Under the pieces are notes generated by a model. The model was not told where the DNA came from. It saw only the letters and a program-made list of their open reading frames with translations, and searched no databases. DNA of 64,000 nt. Source: Phycisphaerales bacterium (GTDB lineage Bacteria > Planctomycetota > Phycisphaerae > Phycisphaerales > UBA1924). Below, one piece after another: positions 18,048 through 27,545 of the stretch; positions within the stretch are counted from its first letter, which is position 1; each line of letters starts with the position of its first letter. The position numbers and the translations under genes are program-made. Location of the stretch: positions 1-64,000 of the forward strand of contig JAEPOJ010000011.1 in NCBI GenBank assembly GCA_017642965.1. The letters are read 5' to 3'.

Positions 18048-18138
18048 CCCCCGTTCGGTCCAGCACGGACTTCACGGGAGACGGGCACCTGCCCCTCATT
18101 TCGCCCGGATAGGGCATGTAGACTGAAGGACGAATCAC

Positions 18139-21100
18139 ATGGCTTCTCGCGTCAATACTCGCTTCGTGATCCTGCTCATCGTCGGTGTGCTCGGGCTCCT
18201 CGGGCTCACGCTCGCGGCCTATATGGTCGCGTTCAAGAGCGCCGCGGATAACGTCAGCGAGGGCGAGCGCCTGCTGGCCGAGGGGAACGTGAAGCTCGCC
18301 GAGCGGGCGTTCTCCAAGGCGGTGAACAAGGACTCAACAAACGTTGAGTACATCAACAAGTGGATCGAGTCGCTCGAGATGCTGGTCCCCGAGACCGAGA
18401 CTGAATACCGCGAGCGCTTCTACGGTGATTACATCGGCGCGATCTCGAAGAAGGCGACCGTGCTCCGCGACGACGTGGAAGCGCACGAGCGCCAGCTGCA
18501 GCTGACCTTTGACCAGCTGATGAACGGCTACTCCCGAGGGCTGGCCGACCGCCTGATCGAGCAGACCACGCAGGTGCTGGGATACTTCAACGGCGGGATG
18601 GGCGAGGAGGTCGAGGAGTGGGAACGCCTCAAGCGCTTCCGCGGGATCGCGATCTCCATGATCGCGCAGAACAGCGGCGTGATCGAGGACAACAAAATCG
18701 AGCTGGGCATCGATGATCTGGAGCGTGTCTCGCGCGTCGCGCCGGAGGACACCGAGGCCCTCTCATCGCTCATGAGCCTGTACTACAACAAGGTCGACCG
18801 AGCGGCACCGGCCGGTCAGCCCGGCCCTCGCGTGCAGGCTCTGCGTGACAACCTTGAACGCACGAACGAGTACCTGTCGCAGTACCCCGAGTCCGCACGG
18901 ATGCGCATCCAGCGTGTGATGCTCAAGGCCGACATCGCGCGTCGCACGCTCGATCGGTCGCTCGAACCCACGGAGCAGCTCGAGCAGCTCAAGGTGGAGT
19001 ACGGGCGTTTCTCGGATGAGCTCGACTCGATCGCCCAGAGCCTGACCGGCGAGAACGCCGACCAGCTCGATCTTCGCGTGGCGATCGTGTTCGGCGGCAT
19101 CGAGAACGCCGTCGATCCCGAGTCTCGCTTCTCCCGCTCACGCCGCCTCCTCGATCACCTGATCGAGAACGACCGTGACAACGCCGAGATCATGTACTAC
19201 GCGGGGCAGCTCGCTCAGCGGGCCGGCGACACCGAAGAAGCCGACGCCTGGTACGAGCAGATCGGATCGCTCGAGACAAAGCCGCTGTCCTACGAGGGAT
19301 TCCGCCAGTTCCCGATCCAGCGTCAGGCGATGGTCGACCGCTGCGAGATCAAGCTCGACGTTGCGGAAACAGCCCTGACAGACGACGAGCGTGATGAAGC
19401 GCTCGCCCGGGCCAAGTCCATGCGTGATGAGTTCAGCTCGGTGGTCAGCGATGACAACCTCGCGCTCATGATGCTCAACGGGCGTATCGCCCGGGTCGAG
19501 CAGCAGTACGACGAAGCGCTCCGCATCTTCAAGCGGTACAACGAGCAGACGCAGCAGAACGATGCCGATGGGCTGTGGTACGAGGGTATCATCGCCTCGC
19601 AGCTCGGCCAGTACGGCGTCGCCCGTGACGCGCTCGAACAGCTCGTCCTCTTCGAAAACTCACCGCGACGCATCCTGGCGTTGCTGACTCTGGCACAGAT
19701 CCATGACGAGCTCCAGGAGCTCAACACCGCCGCCGACTACTACAAGCAGGTCATGGAGCTGCGACCGGACATGCAGGTCGCGGCTGATGCGTACGACCGG
19801 ATCAACAGGCGCCTGAACCCGGAACTCAACGAGGACCCGGCGCTCGCGGCGATCTACACATCACGCCAGATGCGCACGGGGGACGAGGACAACCCCGGCG
19901 ACTACGCGGGTGCGATCCAGTACCTCCGCGAGAAGGTGCAGGAGCTGAACTACGAGTCGCGCGTCTCACGCGAGCTCGCTTCGCTGCTGCTCGACCGCGG
20001 CGACATCGAGGGCTCCAAGGTGCTGATCACCCGAGCCGTCGAGAACAACCCCGACGACGAGGGGCTCCAGCGCATGCTGAGCGCACTCGATGCCGGCGAC
20101 ACGACCGAGATCCTTGTGCAGCTGCTCCGCGACTCACCGGGCCCGCTGCTGGACCGGCTGGTCTCGATCGCGAACATCGCGTCCACCCGCGGGCGGACCG
20201 AGCTGCTTTCTGAGACAGTCGCCGAGCTCAACGAGCTCGCGCCGGACGATAAGCGTGTGCTCGAGCTCACGTTCGTGGATGCGCTGCGTCGTGGCGACAT
20301 GGAAACGGCACGACGGATCTCGCAGCATCAGGGCAACACACGCGTGGAGTCGCTGATGTACCAGTCCAGGATCGCCATCTCCGAGCAGCAGAGCGAGCGG
20401 GCGATGGACCTGCTGAACCAGGCCGCCGCGACCGGGGCAGCAGACGCGTCGGTCTACCAGATGCTCGCGATCCTGCAGCGTGACGCCGGTCGCATGACCG
20501 AGTCGCTCGCCTCGTTCAACCAGGCGCTCGCGATCCGCCCGGACAACAGTGATGTCATCCGCGAGTACCTGATCACGCTCACGCAGGCCCGCCAGTATGA
20601 CCAGGCGCTCAACGAGGCCCGTCGCTACCAGCGGTACGCCACCGGCGACCCGGTCTTCCTGAATCTCTGGCTGACGCTCGAAGCGCAGTTCGGTGCGCAG
20701 CAGGGACGCGAGTTCGCGACCCGCCAACGCGAACGCATGCTGGAGCTCAACCCGAGCGACACGGACAATGCCTACCAGCTCGCCCGGCTGTACATCCTTG
20801 ACCGCAACTGGGATGACGCGCGTGCGCTGATCGACACCCTCCGCTCGAGCGGTGATCGTCTTGAGTATGTCGAGCTCGACGCGACCTGGTACGCGGAGCA
20901 GGGCATCGTCAACGGCCGCGAGGGGCTCGTTCAGGCGAACGAGGTCTTCGCAAACTACATCGCGTCGCTCCCCGAGCCGGTCGGCCCAGAGCCGTTCGTC
21001 GCGAGCTCGCAGTTCATGCTCTCCCGCGGACGCCCCGATCTGGCGCTCGCGGCCGCGAACAAGGCGGTCGAACGCCAGTCGCCCGACACCATGATCGGCT

Positions 21101-22758
21101 CGATCCTGCTCGGCGACCTGCACATGCGGATCAACAACCAGTCGGAGGCCGTCAAAGCCTACCGCGAGGTGATCGACGCGGGGGCGGACGATGAGAACCA
21201 GACTGTTCGCGCGCGGCTTATCGAGTCGCTGGTGCGTCTTGAGCGGTACGACGAAGCACAGGAGATGTACGACGGCTTCCGCCCTGAGAAGAGCGACGAG
21301 ATGATCACGATGCTCCAGGGCGCCGACATCGCCGCTGGCCGTGAGGACAACGCGCGTGCACAGGAGCTGCTGGACAACGCGGTCTCGGCATTCCCGAACG
21401 ATCCGCTGGTCTACATCAAGCGTGCCGAGCTCATGGTGGGCGACGCATCCCTCCGGGACGACATGCTCTCTGATCTGAACCGGGCGCTCGAGCTCGACCC
21501 GAGCAACTGGCGAGCGTACCGCGTCCGGGCGGCGGGCTACTTCGCCCTCGGACAGCGAGAAGAGGCGCTCAACGATCTCAAGGAAACGGTCCGCCTGAAC
21601 CCCTCGCTCGACCGCTCCGTCTACTCGGTGCTCAACGAGCTTCTCTCGCAGCCGGGCCGCTCCGGTGAGGCCGCGGACGTCGCGCGTGAAGTGCTCGCGG
21701 TCCGCTCTGACGATGCCAACCTCATGGCTCGCATCGGCGGTCTCTTCGCTTCGCGTTCGGAGTGGGGCTACGCCTCCGAGTTCTATGAGATGGCGTGGAA
21801 CAAGCGTCGCTCGCCCGCCGACGGCGCAACGCTGATCGACACGCTCGTGCGCCAGACTCCCCCAGACTCGAACAAGGCGAACACCGTGATCAACCAGCTC
21901 GCGGCGATCGTTGGAGACCTCAACGAGAACTCAGGGCTGTTGGCGGCCCAGGCGCTCGTGCTGCAGGCACGCGGCCGTGAGGACTTCGCGCAGCAGCAGA
22001 TCACCAAGGCGTTCGACCTGTCCGTCAGCGACAACTCGGAGCTGCTCAACTGGGGCAACAACCTGAGCCGCTACTTTGAGGGCCGCCCTGCGCGCGAGCA
22101 CGTGGCCTACCTCGAGGCGCTCAAGCGCCGCAACAGCAATCCGGTTATCGGGCAGTGGCTGGACTACTTCATCATCCAGCGCCAGCTGCGTGAGGACAGT
22201 GTGCCCCAGAGCGCGTACCAGACCATCGAAGCCCTGAAGTCGGAATCGACCCCGAACCCGATCGCGGTGCGGATCTACCGCCTCCACGCAACCAACCTGT
22301 ACGCGCAGGATGACTTTGAGGGCGCAGTCGATGTCTGGAAGGCCGGGCTCGCCCGATTCCCGCAGGACTGGGAGATGAACAACAACATCGCGTACACCCT
22401 TGGCACCAAGCTCGGTCAGCCCGAGGAGGCCCTGGGGTACGCAGAAAAATCGATCTCGGAGAACATCGGGCTCAGCGAGCCGTACGAGACGATCGCGAGC
22501 ATCTACATCGCCCTTGGCAAGTATGATGAGGCCGAGCAGATGATCGCGACGGGCAGCAACTTCATCAACTCTGTCCCCTCGCGCGTGACGATGCAGCTCA
22601 CGGCGGGGCGTCTGGCACTCAAGCGTGGCGACCTCGCGGAGGCACGCTCGAAGCTGACCGATTCGCGTTCCGTGCTCCGCGCGGCACCCGAATCCTACCC
22701 GACCATCGAGACCGACATTGACGAGTTTGAGCAGGAACTCAACTCAGCAGAGAACTGA
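18139..22758 (+). CDS. Giant membrane-anchored TPR protein
   Basis: A 1539-residue protein built almost wholly of tetratricopeptide-like helical pairs behind one N-terminal membrane helix (FVILLIVGVLGLLGLTLAAY, about 9-31). Repeat signatures include EGNVKLAERAFSKAVNKDST, SLASFNQALAIRPDNSDVIR and DLNRALELDPSNWRAYRVRA. Its place between EpsI and the Wzz-like fusion fits the TPR proteins found in PEP-CTERM/exopolysaccharide loci, which are thought to scaffold secretion across the envelope. Orientation (short cytoplasmic tail, bulk outside) is inferred from the anchor. No catalytic motif is visible. Codon use matches its neighbours. It probably belongs to the exosortase transcript, since no terminator separates them. 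Confidence 0.85.
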   Translation: MASRVNTRFVILLIVGVLGLLGLTLAAYMVAFKSAADNVSEGERLLAEGNVKLAERAFSKAVNKDSTNVEYINKWIESLEMLVPETETEYRERFYGDYIGAISKKATVLRDDVEAHERQLQLTFDQLMNGYSRGLADRLIEQTTQVLGYFNGGMGEEVEEWERLKRFRGIAISMIAQNSGVIEDNKIELGIDDLERVSRVAPEDTEALSSLMSLYYNKVDRAAPAGQPGPRVQALRDNLERTNEYLSQYPESARMRIQRVMLKADIARRTLDRSLEPTEQLEQLKVEYGRFSDELDSIAQSLTGENADQLDLRVAIVFGGIENAVDPESRFSRSRRLLDHLIENDRDNAEIMYYAGQLAQRAGDTEEADAWYEQIGSLETKPLSYEGFRQFPIQRQAMVDRCEIKLDVAETALTDDERDEALARAKSMRDEFSSVVSDDNLALMMLNGRIARVEQQYDEALRIFKRYNEQTQQNDADGLWYEGIIASQLGQYGVARDALEQLVLFENSPRRILALLTLAQIHDELQELNTAADYYKQVMELRPDMQVAADAYDRINRRLNPELNEDPALAAIYTSRQMRTGDEDNPGDYAGAIQYLREKVQELNYESRVSRELASLLLDRGDIEGSKVLITRAVENNPDDEGLQRMLSALDAGDTTEILVQLLRDSPGPLLDRLVSIANIASTRGRTELLSETVAELNELAPDDKRVLELTFVDALRRGDMETARRISQHQGNTRVESLMYQSRIAISEQQSERAMDLLNQAAATGAADASVYQMLAILQRDAGRMTESLASFNQALAIRPDNSDVIREYLITLTQARQYDQALNEARRYQRYATGDPVFLNLWLTLEAQFGAQQGREFATRQRERMLELNPSDTDNAYQLARLYILDRNWDDARALIDTLRSSGDRLEYVELDATWYAEQGIVNGREGLVQANEVFANYIASLPEPVGPEPFVASSQFMLSRGRPDLALAAANKAVERQSPDTMIGSILLGDLHMRINNQSEAVKAYREVIDAGADDENQTVRARLIESLVRLERYDEAQEMYDGFRPEKSDEMITMLQGADIAAGREDNARAQELLDNAVSAFPNDPLVYIKRAELMVGDASLRDDMLSDLNRALELDPSNWRAYRVRAAGYFALGQREEALNDLKETVRLNPSLDRSVYSVLNELLSQPGRSGEAADVAREVLAVRSDDANLMARIGGLFASRSEWGYASEFYEMAWNKRRSPADGATLIDTLVRQTPPDSNKANTVINQLAAIVGDLNENSGLLAAQALVLQARGREDFAQQQITKAFDLSVSDNSELLNWGNNLSRYFEGRPAREHVAYLEALKRRNSNPVIGQWLDYFIIQRQLREDSVPQSAYQTIEALKSESTPNPIAVRIYRLHATNLYAQDDFEGAVDVWKAGLARFPQDWEMNNNIAYTLGTKLGQPEEALGYAEKSISENIGLSEPYETIASIYIALGKYDEAEQMIATGSNFINSVPSRVTMQLTAGRLALKRGDLAEARSKLTDSRSVLRAAPESYPTIETDIDEFEQELNSAEN

Positions 22759-22854
22759 ACAAGCCGATGAACACAAATCGCCCGACACCAGGCGGGCACT
22801 GAACATGCTCAATACGGGATTATCCGGACCTGAGAAATACCACGGAGCAGCGAC

Positions 22855-25062
22855 ATGAGCAGCATGCCAAACCAGCGCGACCACGCAGGACCACCGCGAT
22901 CCGGCCCACCCGGTGGTGGCGGTGGCGGCGCGCCGACACTTGACCCGATCAAGCTGCTCCAGAAATACAAGTTTGTGCTGGTGATTGCCATCTGCCTGGG
23001 TGGCGTGGTCGGCGTGGGTGCGCACTTCTTCTTCATGAAGTTCTTCCCCAAGTACCGCTCCACCGTGCTCTTCGAGTGCTCGCCCGTGCAAACCGACATC
23101 TCGGTTACTGGTATTGAGACGATCGACGAAGATGAAATGGCTCGATTCATCGGTACTCAGGTTGAAACCCTCAAGGGCGAGCGCGTCCGCTCAGAGGTGC
23201 TCGCCGACCCACGCCTGGCCGCGGAAGCCCCGACCTGGTACTCAGACTACGAGAAACGCGGACGACTCGACGTTGTCGAAGCGTACGAGGACATTGAGAA
23301 GATCATCCGAGCGAACGCGATCCCGAACTCCTACCTCATCGAGCTCTCCGTGAGCGTCGGCGACAAGGAGGACGCGGCTGGTCTCGTCCGCCTCGTCAAG
23401 GAAAACTACATCCGCATCCTCACATCGGGAAACAGCTCCACCACGACCAAGCAGAAGGAGCAGCTCCGCAAGTCGATCAACGAAGCGGACTCACGAGTGA
23501 CCGAGCTGATGAACCGCCGTAACCGTCTCCTCCAGGAGATGAACATGAACACGGCGGACACAGAGAACTCTGCCGAAGCTGAGATGCTCCGCCTCATCAA
23601 CGCACAGATCCTGAACATCCAGCAGCAGATCGAGGCATACCGCATCGTGCTGAGGAACGACGAGGCCCAGCTCCAGAAGGAAACCGCGATTGTGTACGAC
23701 TCCACGCTCCGTCAGGGCGTCGAGCAGTACCCGCAGATCCTGAACCTCAAGCAGCGCATCATCGACCTCGAGTCGAGCCTCATCGCGCTCGAGCAGGGCG
23801 GCATCGGCCGCGAGCACCGCAACTACAAGCAGCTCGTTCAGACGCTCGACGCAACCAAGCGTCAGCTCGAAACAACGCGTGAGCAGCTCCTCCTCGAGGC
23901 GTTCGAGTCGCGCATCAACGCGACAAGGACCGCCCTGAGCCAGTTCAACGCGCAGATCGAGGACCTCGTGTCTCAGCGCGAAGAGCTCACGGTCCGCCTC
24001 AACGAGCTCGCGCAGATGAGCGAGGAGATCGGAGAGATCAACCGCCAGATCGAGAACACCCTCACGCTCAAAGCCGAGCGTCAGTCGGATCTGGCGAAGC
24101 TCAACGTCACAACAGGGCTTGATACAGCGAGCCGCATCAAGGTCGTCAAGCAGGAGAATGTCCCAGATCGCCCTTCATTCCCGGTGATCTTCGTGATGAT
24201 CCCCGCGGGTATTTTCCTGACCACCGCATTTGTTGCTGGCGTATTGGTCATCTTCGAGTTCCTCGATCAGCGCGTCAAGAGCCCGGCTGATATCGCCATG
24301 ATCCCCCGGACACCAATCCTGGGGATGATCCCGGATGCCGAGGAAGACCCGATTAAGCACGAGTCGCTCGCGACGCTCTTCCAGGATTCGCCGAACTCGG
24401 TTCTGGCAGAGCACTACCGCCAGCTCCGCACACGCATCGTAAAGAAGATGGCAGCACACGATCATCGCACACTGCTCGTCGTTGGTGCGATGCCAGGCTC
24501 GGGCGCCACCAGTGTCACCACGAACCTCGCCCAGGCGCTGATCGCGTCAGGCAAAAAGGTCCTCGTGATCGATACGAACTTCCGTCGCGCACGCATCCAC
24601 AACGCGTTCGGGCTCGCAGAAGAGCCCGGGCTGGCAGAGGTTCTCGCCGGCGATCGAGCGCTGGGCGATTCGATCAGGACACTCGACAGCGGCCTCGGCA
24701 TCCTGCCCGCGGGCGCTCGCAACAAGCGTGTCGTCGAGCGTTTGGGCACGGATCAGATGGGGCAGATCCTCGCGCAGGCATCGAGTGACTACGACATCAT
24801 CCTTTTGGATGTGGCCCCCGCGATCGTTGCGGGCGATGCCATGACGCTCTCCTCACATGTCGACGCGACCATCCTCGTCGCACGCGCGATGCAGGAGAAG
24901 CGTGGGCAGGTCGCACGCCTCAAGAACGAGCTCAGCGATACACGCGCAGAACTCCTCGGCGTGCTCGTCAACGGCGTGAAGAGTGCCGCGGGCGGGTACA
25001 TGCGCAAGAACATCCGCACATCGCACAAGTACCACGCAGAGGAATCGCCCCAGGCGATCTGA
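22855..25062 (+). CDS. Wzz/GumC-type co-polymerase fused to a BY-kinase-like ATPase domain
   Basis: Predicted inner-membrane regulator of polysaccharide chain length. A Pro/Gly-rich head precedes TM1 (FVLVIAICLGGVVGVGAHFF). A long periplasmic coiled coil follows (about 65-435) and then TM2 (VIFVMIPAGIFLTTAFVAGV). The cytoplasmic C-terminal domain (about 520-735) is built like a bacterial tyrosine kinase. Its P-loop reads MPGSGATSVTTNLA, where Ala551 replaces the usual Lys. The second box (VLVIDTNFRRARIH, Asp573) and the third (YDIILLDVAPA) are kept. Only two Tyr lie near the C-terminus, so the normal autophosphorylated Tyr cluster is missing. It probably acts as a structural or weakly nucleotide-binding domain. 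Confidence 0.88.
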   Translation: MSSMPNQRDHAGPPRSGPPGGGGGGAPTLDPIKLLQKYKFVLVIAICLGGVVGVGAHFFFMKFFPKYRSTVLFECSPVQTDISVTGIETIDEDEMARFIGTQVETLKGERVRSEVLADPRLAAEAPTWYSDYEKRGRLDVVEAYEDIEKIIRANAIPNSYLIELSVSVGDKEDAAGLVRLVKENYIRILTSGNSSTTTKQKEQLRKSINEADSRVTELMNRRNRLLQEMNMNTADTENSAEAEMLRLINAQILNIQQQIEAYRIVLRNDEAQLQKETAIVYDSTLRQGVEQYPQILNLKQRIIDLESSLIALEQGGIGREHRNYKQLVQTLDATKRQLETTREQLLLEAFESRINATRTALSQFNAQIEDLVSQREELTVRLNELAQMSEEIGEINRQIENTLTLKAERQSDLAKLNVTTGLDTASRIKVVKQENVPDRPSFPVIFVMIPAGIFLTTAFVAGVLVIFEFLDQRVKSPADIAMIPRTPILGMIPDAEEDPIKHESLATLFQDSPNSVLAEHYRQLRTRIVKKMAAHDHRTLLVVGAMPGSGATSVTTNLAQALIASGKKVLVIDTNFRRARIHNAFGLAEEPGLAEVLAGDRALGDSIRTLDSGLGILPAGARNKRVVERLGTDQMGQILAQASSDYDIILLDVAPAIVAGDAMTLSSHVDATILVARAMQEKRGQVARLKNELSDTRAELLGVLVNGVKSAAGGYMRKNIRTSHKYHAEESPQAI

Positions 25063-25101
25063 GCGCAGGGCGCCTCAGTGGACCACGAGAGGAGAGGTGG
25101 A

Positions 25102-26124
25102 TTGGGCGCACAGGACCAAGCGAGCCCAAAACCCGGCACACCCAGGCGTGTGCTCGTCACCGGCGGGGCCGGGTTTATCGGCTCGCACCTGGTCGAGCAG
25201 CTCCTGAAGCTGGGCGACCGGGTGAGCGTCATCGACAACCTCTCCACCGGGCGCATCGAGAACCTCTCAGCTGTGCGGGATCGCATCCGTTTCATCGAAG
25301 CGAGCGTGAGCGACGGCCTGCCCCAACTCGAACACACACAGTTCGATGAGGTCTACCACCTCGCGGCCGCGGTCGGCGTGGAGCTCGTGCTCGACGATCC
25401 TGTCGGCTCGATCCGCTCGAACGTCATCGAGACCGACGAAGTGCTCCGGTACGCCCTCGACCACGGCAAGTCCCGGGTGCTCATCGCCTCGTCGTCCGAG
25501 GTCTACGGCAAGCCGGGCACGAGCGTGTTCTCGGAAGACGACGACCTGCTCCTCGGGCCGACCACGATGACACGCTGGTCCTACGCGCACGCCAAGGCGC
25601 TCGATGAGCACCTCGCCATGGGCTACGCCCAGCAGTACGGGCTCGATGCGCTGTGCTGCAGGTTCTTCAACACGGTCGGGCCCCGTCAGGTTGGGCGGTA
25701 CGGCATGGTCCTGCCCAGGTTTGTGCAGGCGGCGTACGAGAACAGCCCCCTGCGTGTCTACGGCGATGGGAGCCAGACACGCTGCTTCTGCGACGGACGC
25801 GACGTGGCGCACGCGCTGCCTATGCTCATGCGTTCCGAATCTCGCCAGCACCGGGTGTACAACCTCGGGTCCGATCGCCCGATCGCGATTCATGACCTCG
25901 CGGAGATGGTCATCACGACGCTCGGGTCGAAGTCGAGCATCGAGCATATCCCGTATGAACAGGCCTACCCGAAGGGCTTCGAGGACCTGCGGCACCGCAA
26001 GCCGGACCTCGACCGTGTCCGTGCCGCGATCGGGTTCAGCCCGAGCTACACGCTCAACCAGACCATACTGGATCTGCACGAGACAATGATGAGCTCGCAC
26101 AAACTGGATGGGGGGCGTGCATGA
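25102..26124 (+). CDS. NAD-dependent epimerase/dehydratase (extended SDR)
   Basis: Nucleotide-sugar modifying enzyme. The Rossmann motif VLVTGGAGFIGSHLVEQLLK binds NAD, and the catalytic Ser and Tyr/Lys appear in LIASSSEVYGKPG and WSYAHAKALDEHLA (YxxxK). FNTVGPRQVGRYGMVLPRFV and YGDGSQTRCFCDGRDVA are close to UDP-glucuronate decarboxylase and UDP-glucose 4-epimerase relatives; the exact reaction is not fixed by sequence alone. Start: TTG at 25102 has AGGAG seven bases upstream, while GTG at 25078 has no ribosome site. The stop overlaps the next gene by four bases, which ties it to the WecA-type enzyme and to precursor supply for the polysaccharide. Confidence 0.87.
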   Translation: MGAQDQASPKPGTPRRVLVTGGAGFIGSHLVEQLLKLGDRVSVIDNLSTGRIENLSAVRDRIRFIEASVSDGLPQLEHTQFDEVYHLAAAVGVELVLDDPVGSIRSNVIETDEVLRYALDHGKSRVLIASSSEVYGKPGTSVFSEDDDLLLGPTTMTRWSYAHAKALDEHLAMGYAQQYGLDALCCRFFNTVGPRQVGRYGMVLPRFVQAAYENSPLRVYGDGSQTRCFCDGRDVAHALPMLMRSESRQHRVYNLGSDRPIAIHDLAEMVITTLGSKSSIEHIPYEQAYPKGFEDLRHRKPDLDRVRAAIGFSPSYTLNQTILDLHETMMSSHKLDGGRA

Positions 26125-27539
26125 TCCCCTTGCTCGCACAGATCGACCTCACGAACCCGATGAACCCGATCGATTCGGGCATCGAGTCTGCAGAGCTCCC
26201 GGAGAAGAGCTACGGCAGCGCCGCCCAGATCGCGGAGTCCGCGGGGACGCAGCTCGACATCCTTTCGGGTTACATCCTCGTGTTCGTCGTCGCGTTCGTC
26301 GTCACGCTTTTGGCTACGCCGCTCGTTCGCAAGCTCGCGATCGCGAACGGGATTGTTGATCACCCGTCCGAAGCACGCAAGATCCACAAGATGCCGATCG
26401 CCTATCTCGGCGGTGTCGCGGTCTATCTCGGGATCGTCGCGGGCATCATTTACAGCTATTTCGGCGCAGAAATCCCCGCCCTGATCAAGTATCACGAGAT
26501 CAGGACCGAGCACATGATCGACGGGACCTCGTACCCGATCGTCCCGCTCTGGATCGCGCTGGGCATGACCTCGATCGTGCTCGTCGGTCTCCTAGACGAC
26601 ATCACCGGGATCCCGCCGCGTGTAAAACTCGGCGGGCAGCTGATCGCCGCGGCGGGGCTGGCGCTTGGCAACATCGGCATCAACGTCGCCGCGGGCATCC
26701 TGACGCCCACCCTCGGTCGGCTGCTCGATAACCCCGAGCTCGTGTATCACATCCCGCTCCCCGGCGAGATCCCCATGCTCGGGTCCAGCATCGAGTGCGA
26801 TATCATCTACTGGACCGGGACGGCGATCATCGCCATCTTCGTGCTGGGTGCCTGCAACGCGTCCAACTTTATCGACGGGCTCGATGGGCTGCTCACCGGC
26901 GTCACCTCTATTGCCATGGTCGGCCTGATCGCGATCTCGCTCACGCTCGCGATGCTCGACGACGGCGTCCTCGACGCACCGCGCATCATCTTCGGGCTGG
27001 CTGTTCTGGGTGCCTGCCTCGGGTTCCTCCCCCACAACTTCAATCCCGCGTCGATCTTCCTCGGCGATACCGGGTCGCTGCTGCTGGGCTACTGCAGCGC
27101 CGTCATGATCCTCTCGCTGGGCGACACAGGAAAGACCTGGCTCGTCGCTGCCGGCCTGATCATCTATGCAATCCCGATCATCGACACCATGCTCGCGATC
27201 ATCCGTCGCAAACTTGCTGGCAAAAAAATGTCCGACCCGGACGCGGATCATCTGCACCACATGCTCAAGCGGGCGTTCGGCGTCAAGGGCGCCGTGTTCA
27301 CGCTCTACGGCATCGGCATCGCGTTCATGCTGCTCGGCGTCATGCTCAGCTACTTCCGCGGACGCATCATCTACGCGCTGGCGCTGCTCATGGCCTCGTA
27401 CATCGGCGTGTACGCGATCAAGATCGCGCGTCAGTCTCAGATCCACGCCCACGCGAGCGATCCCAAGCCCGAGCCAAAGGAAAACCCCGAGCCGACTCCT
27501 CAGAAGGAACCGGCACGGGGCATGGCATCAAGCAAGTAA
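26121..27539 (+). CDS. WecA/TagO-type undecaprenyl-phosphate sugar-1-phosphate transferase
   Basis: Integral membrane enzyme that starts glycan synthesis by moving a sugar 1-phosphate, usually GlcNAc-1-P, from UDP to undecaprenyl phosphate. About ten hydrophobic segments carry the family boxes DHPSEARKIHKMPIAYLGG, VGLLDDITGIPPRVKLGGQL (Asp-Asp), NASNFIDGLDGLLTG, FLGDTGSLLLGY and the His box DADHLHHMLKRAF. The N-terminal 45 residues are an unusual polar extension, and a charged tail of about 35 residues ends the protein. It overlaps the epimerase stop by four bases. It is the only glycan-initiating enzyme seen in the window, so it probably primes the polymer exported by the Wza/Wzz-like pair. 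Confidence 0.92.
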   Translation: MIPLLAQIDLTNPMNPIDSGIESAELPEKSYGSAAQIAESAGTQLDILSGYILVFVVAFVVTLLATPLVRKLAIANGIVDHPSEARKIHKMPIAYLGGVAVYLGIVAGIIYSYFGAEIPALIKYHEIRTEHMIDGTSYPIVPLWIALGMTSIVLVGLLDDITGIPPRVKLGGQLIAAAGLALGNIGINVAAGILTPTLGRLLDNPELVYHIPLPGEIPMLGSSIECDIIYWTGTAIIAIFVLGACNASNFIDGLDGLLTGVTSIAMVGLIAISLTLAMLDDGVLDAPRIIFGLAVLGACLGFLPHNFNPASIFLGDTGSLLLGYCSAVMILSLGDTGKTWLVAAGLIIYAIPIIDTMLAIIRRKLAGKKMSDPDADHLHHMLKRAFGVKGAVFTLYGIGIAFMLLGVMLSYFRGRIIYALALLMASYIGVYAIKIARQSQIHAHASDPKPEPKENPEPTPQKEPARGMASSK

Positions 27540-27545
27540 ATCAGC

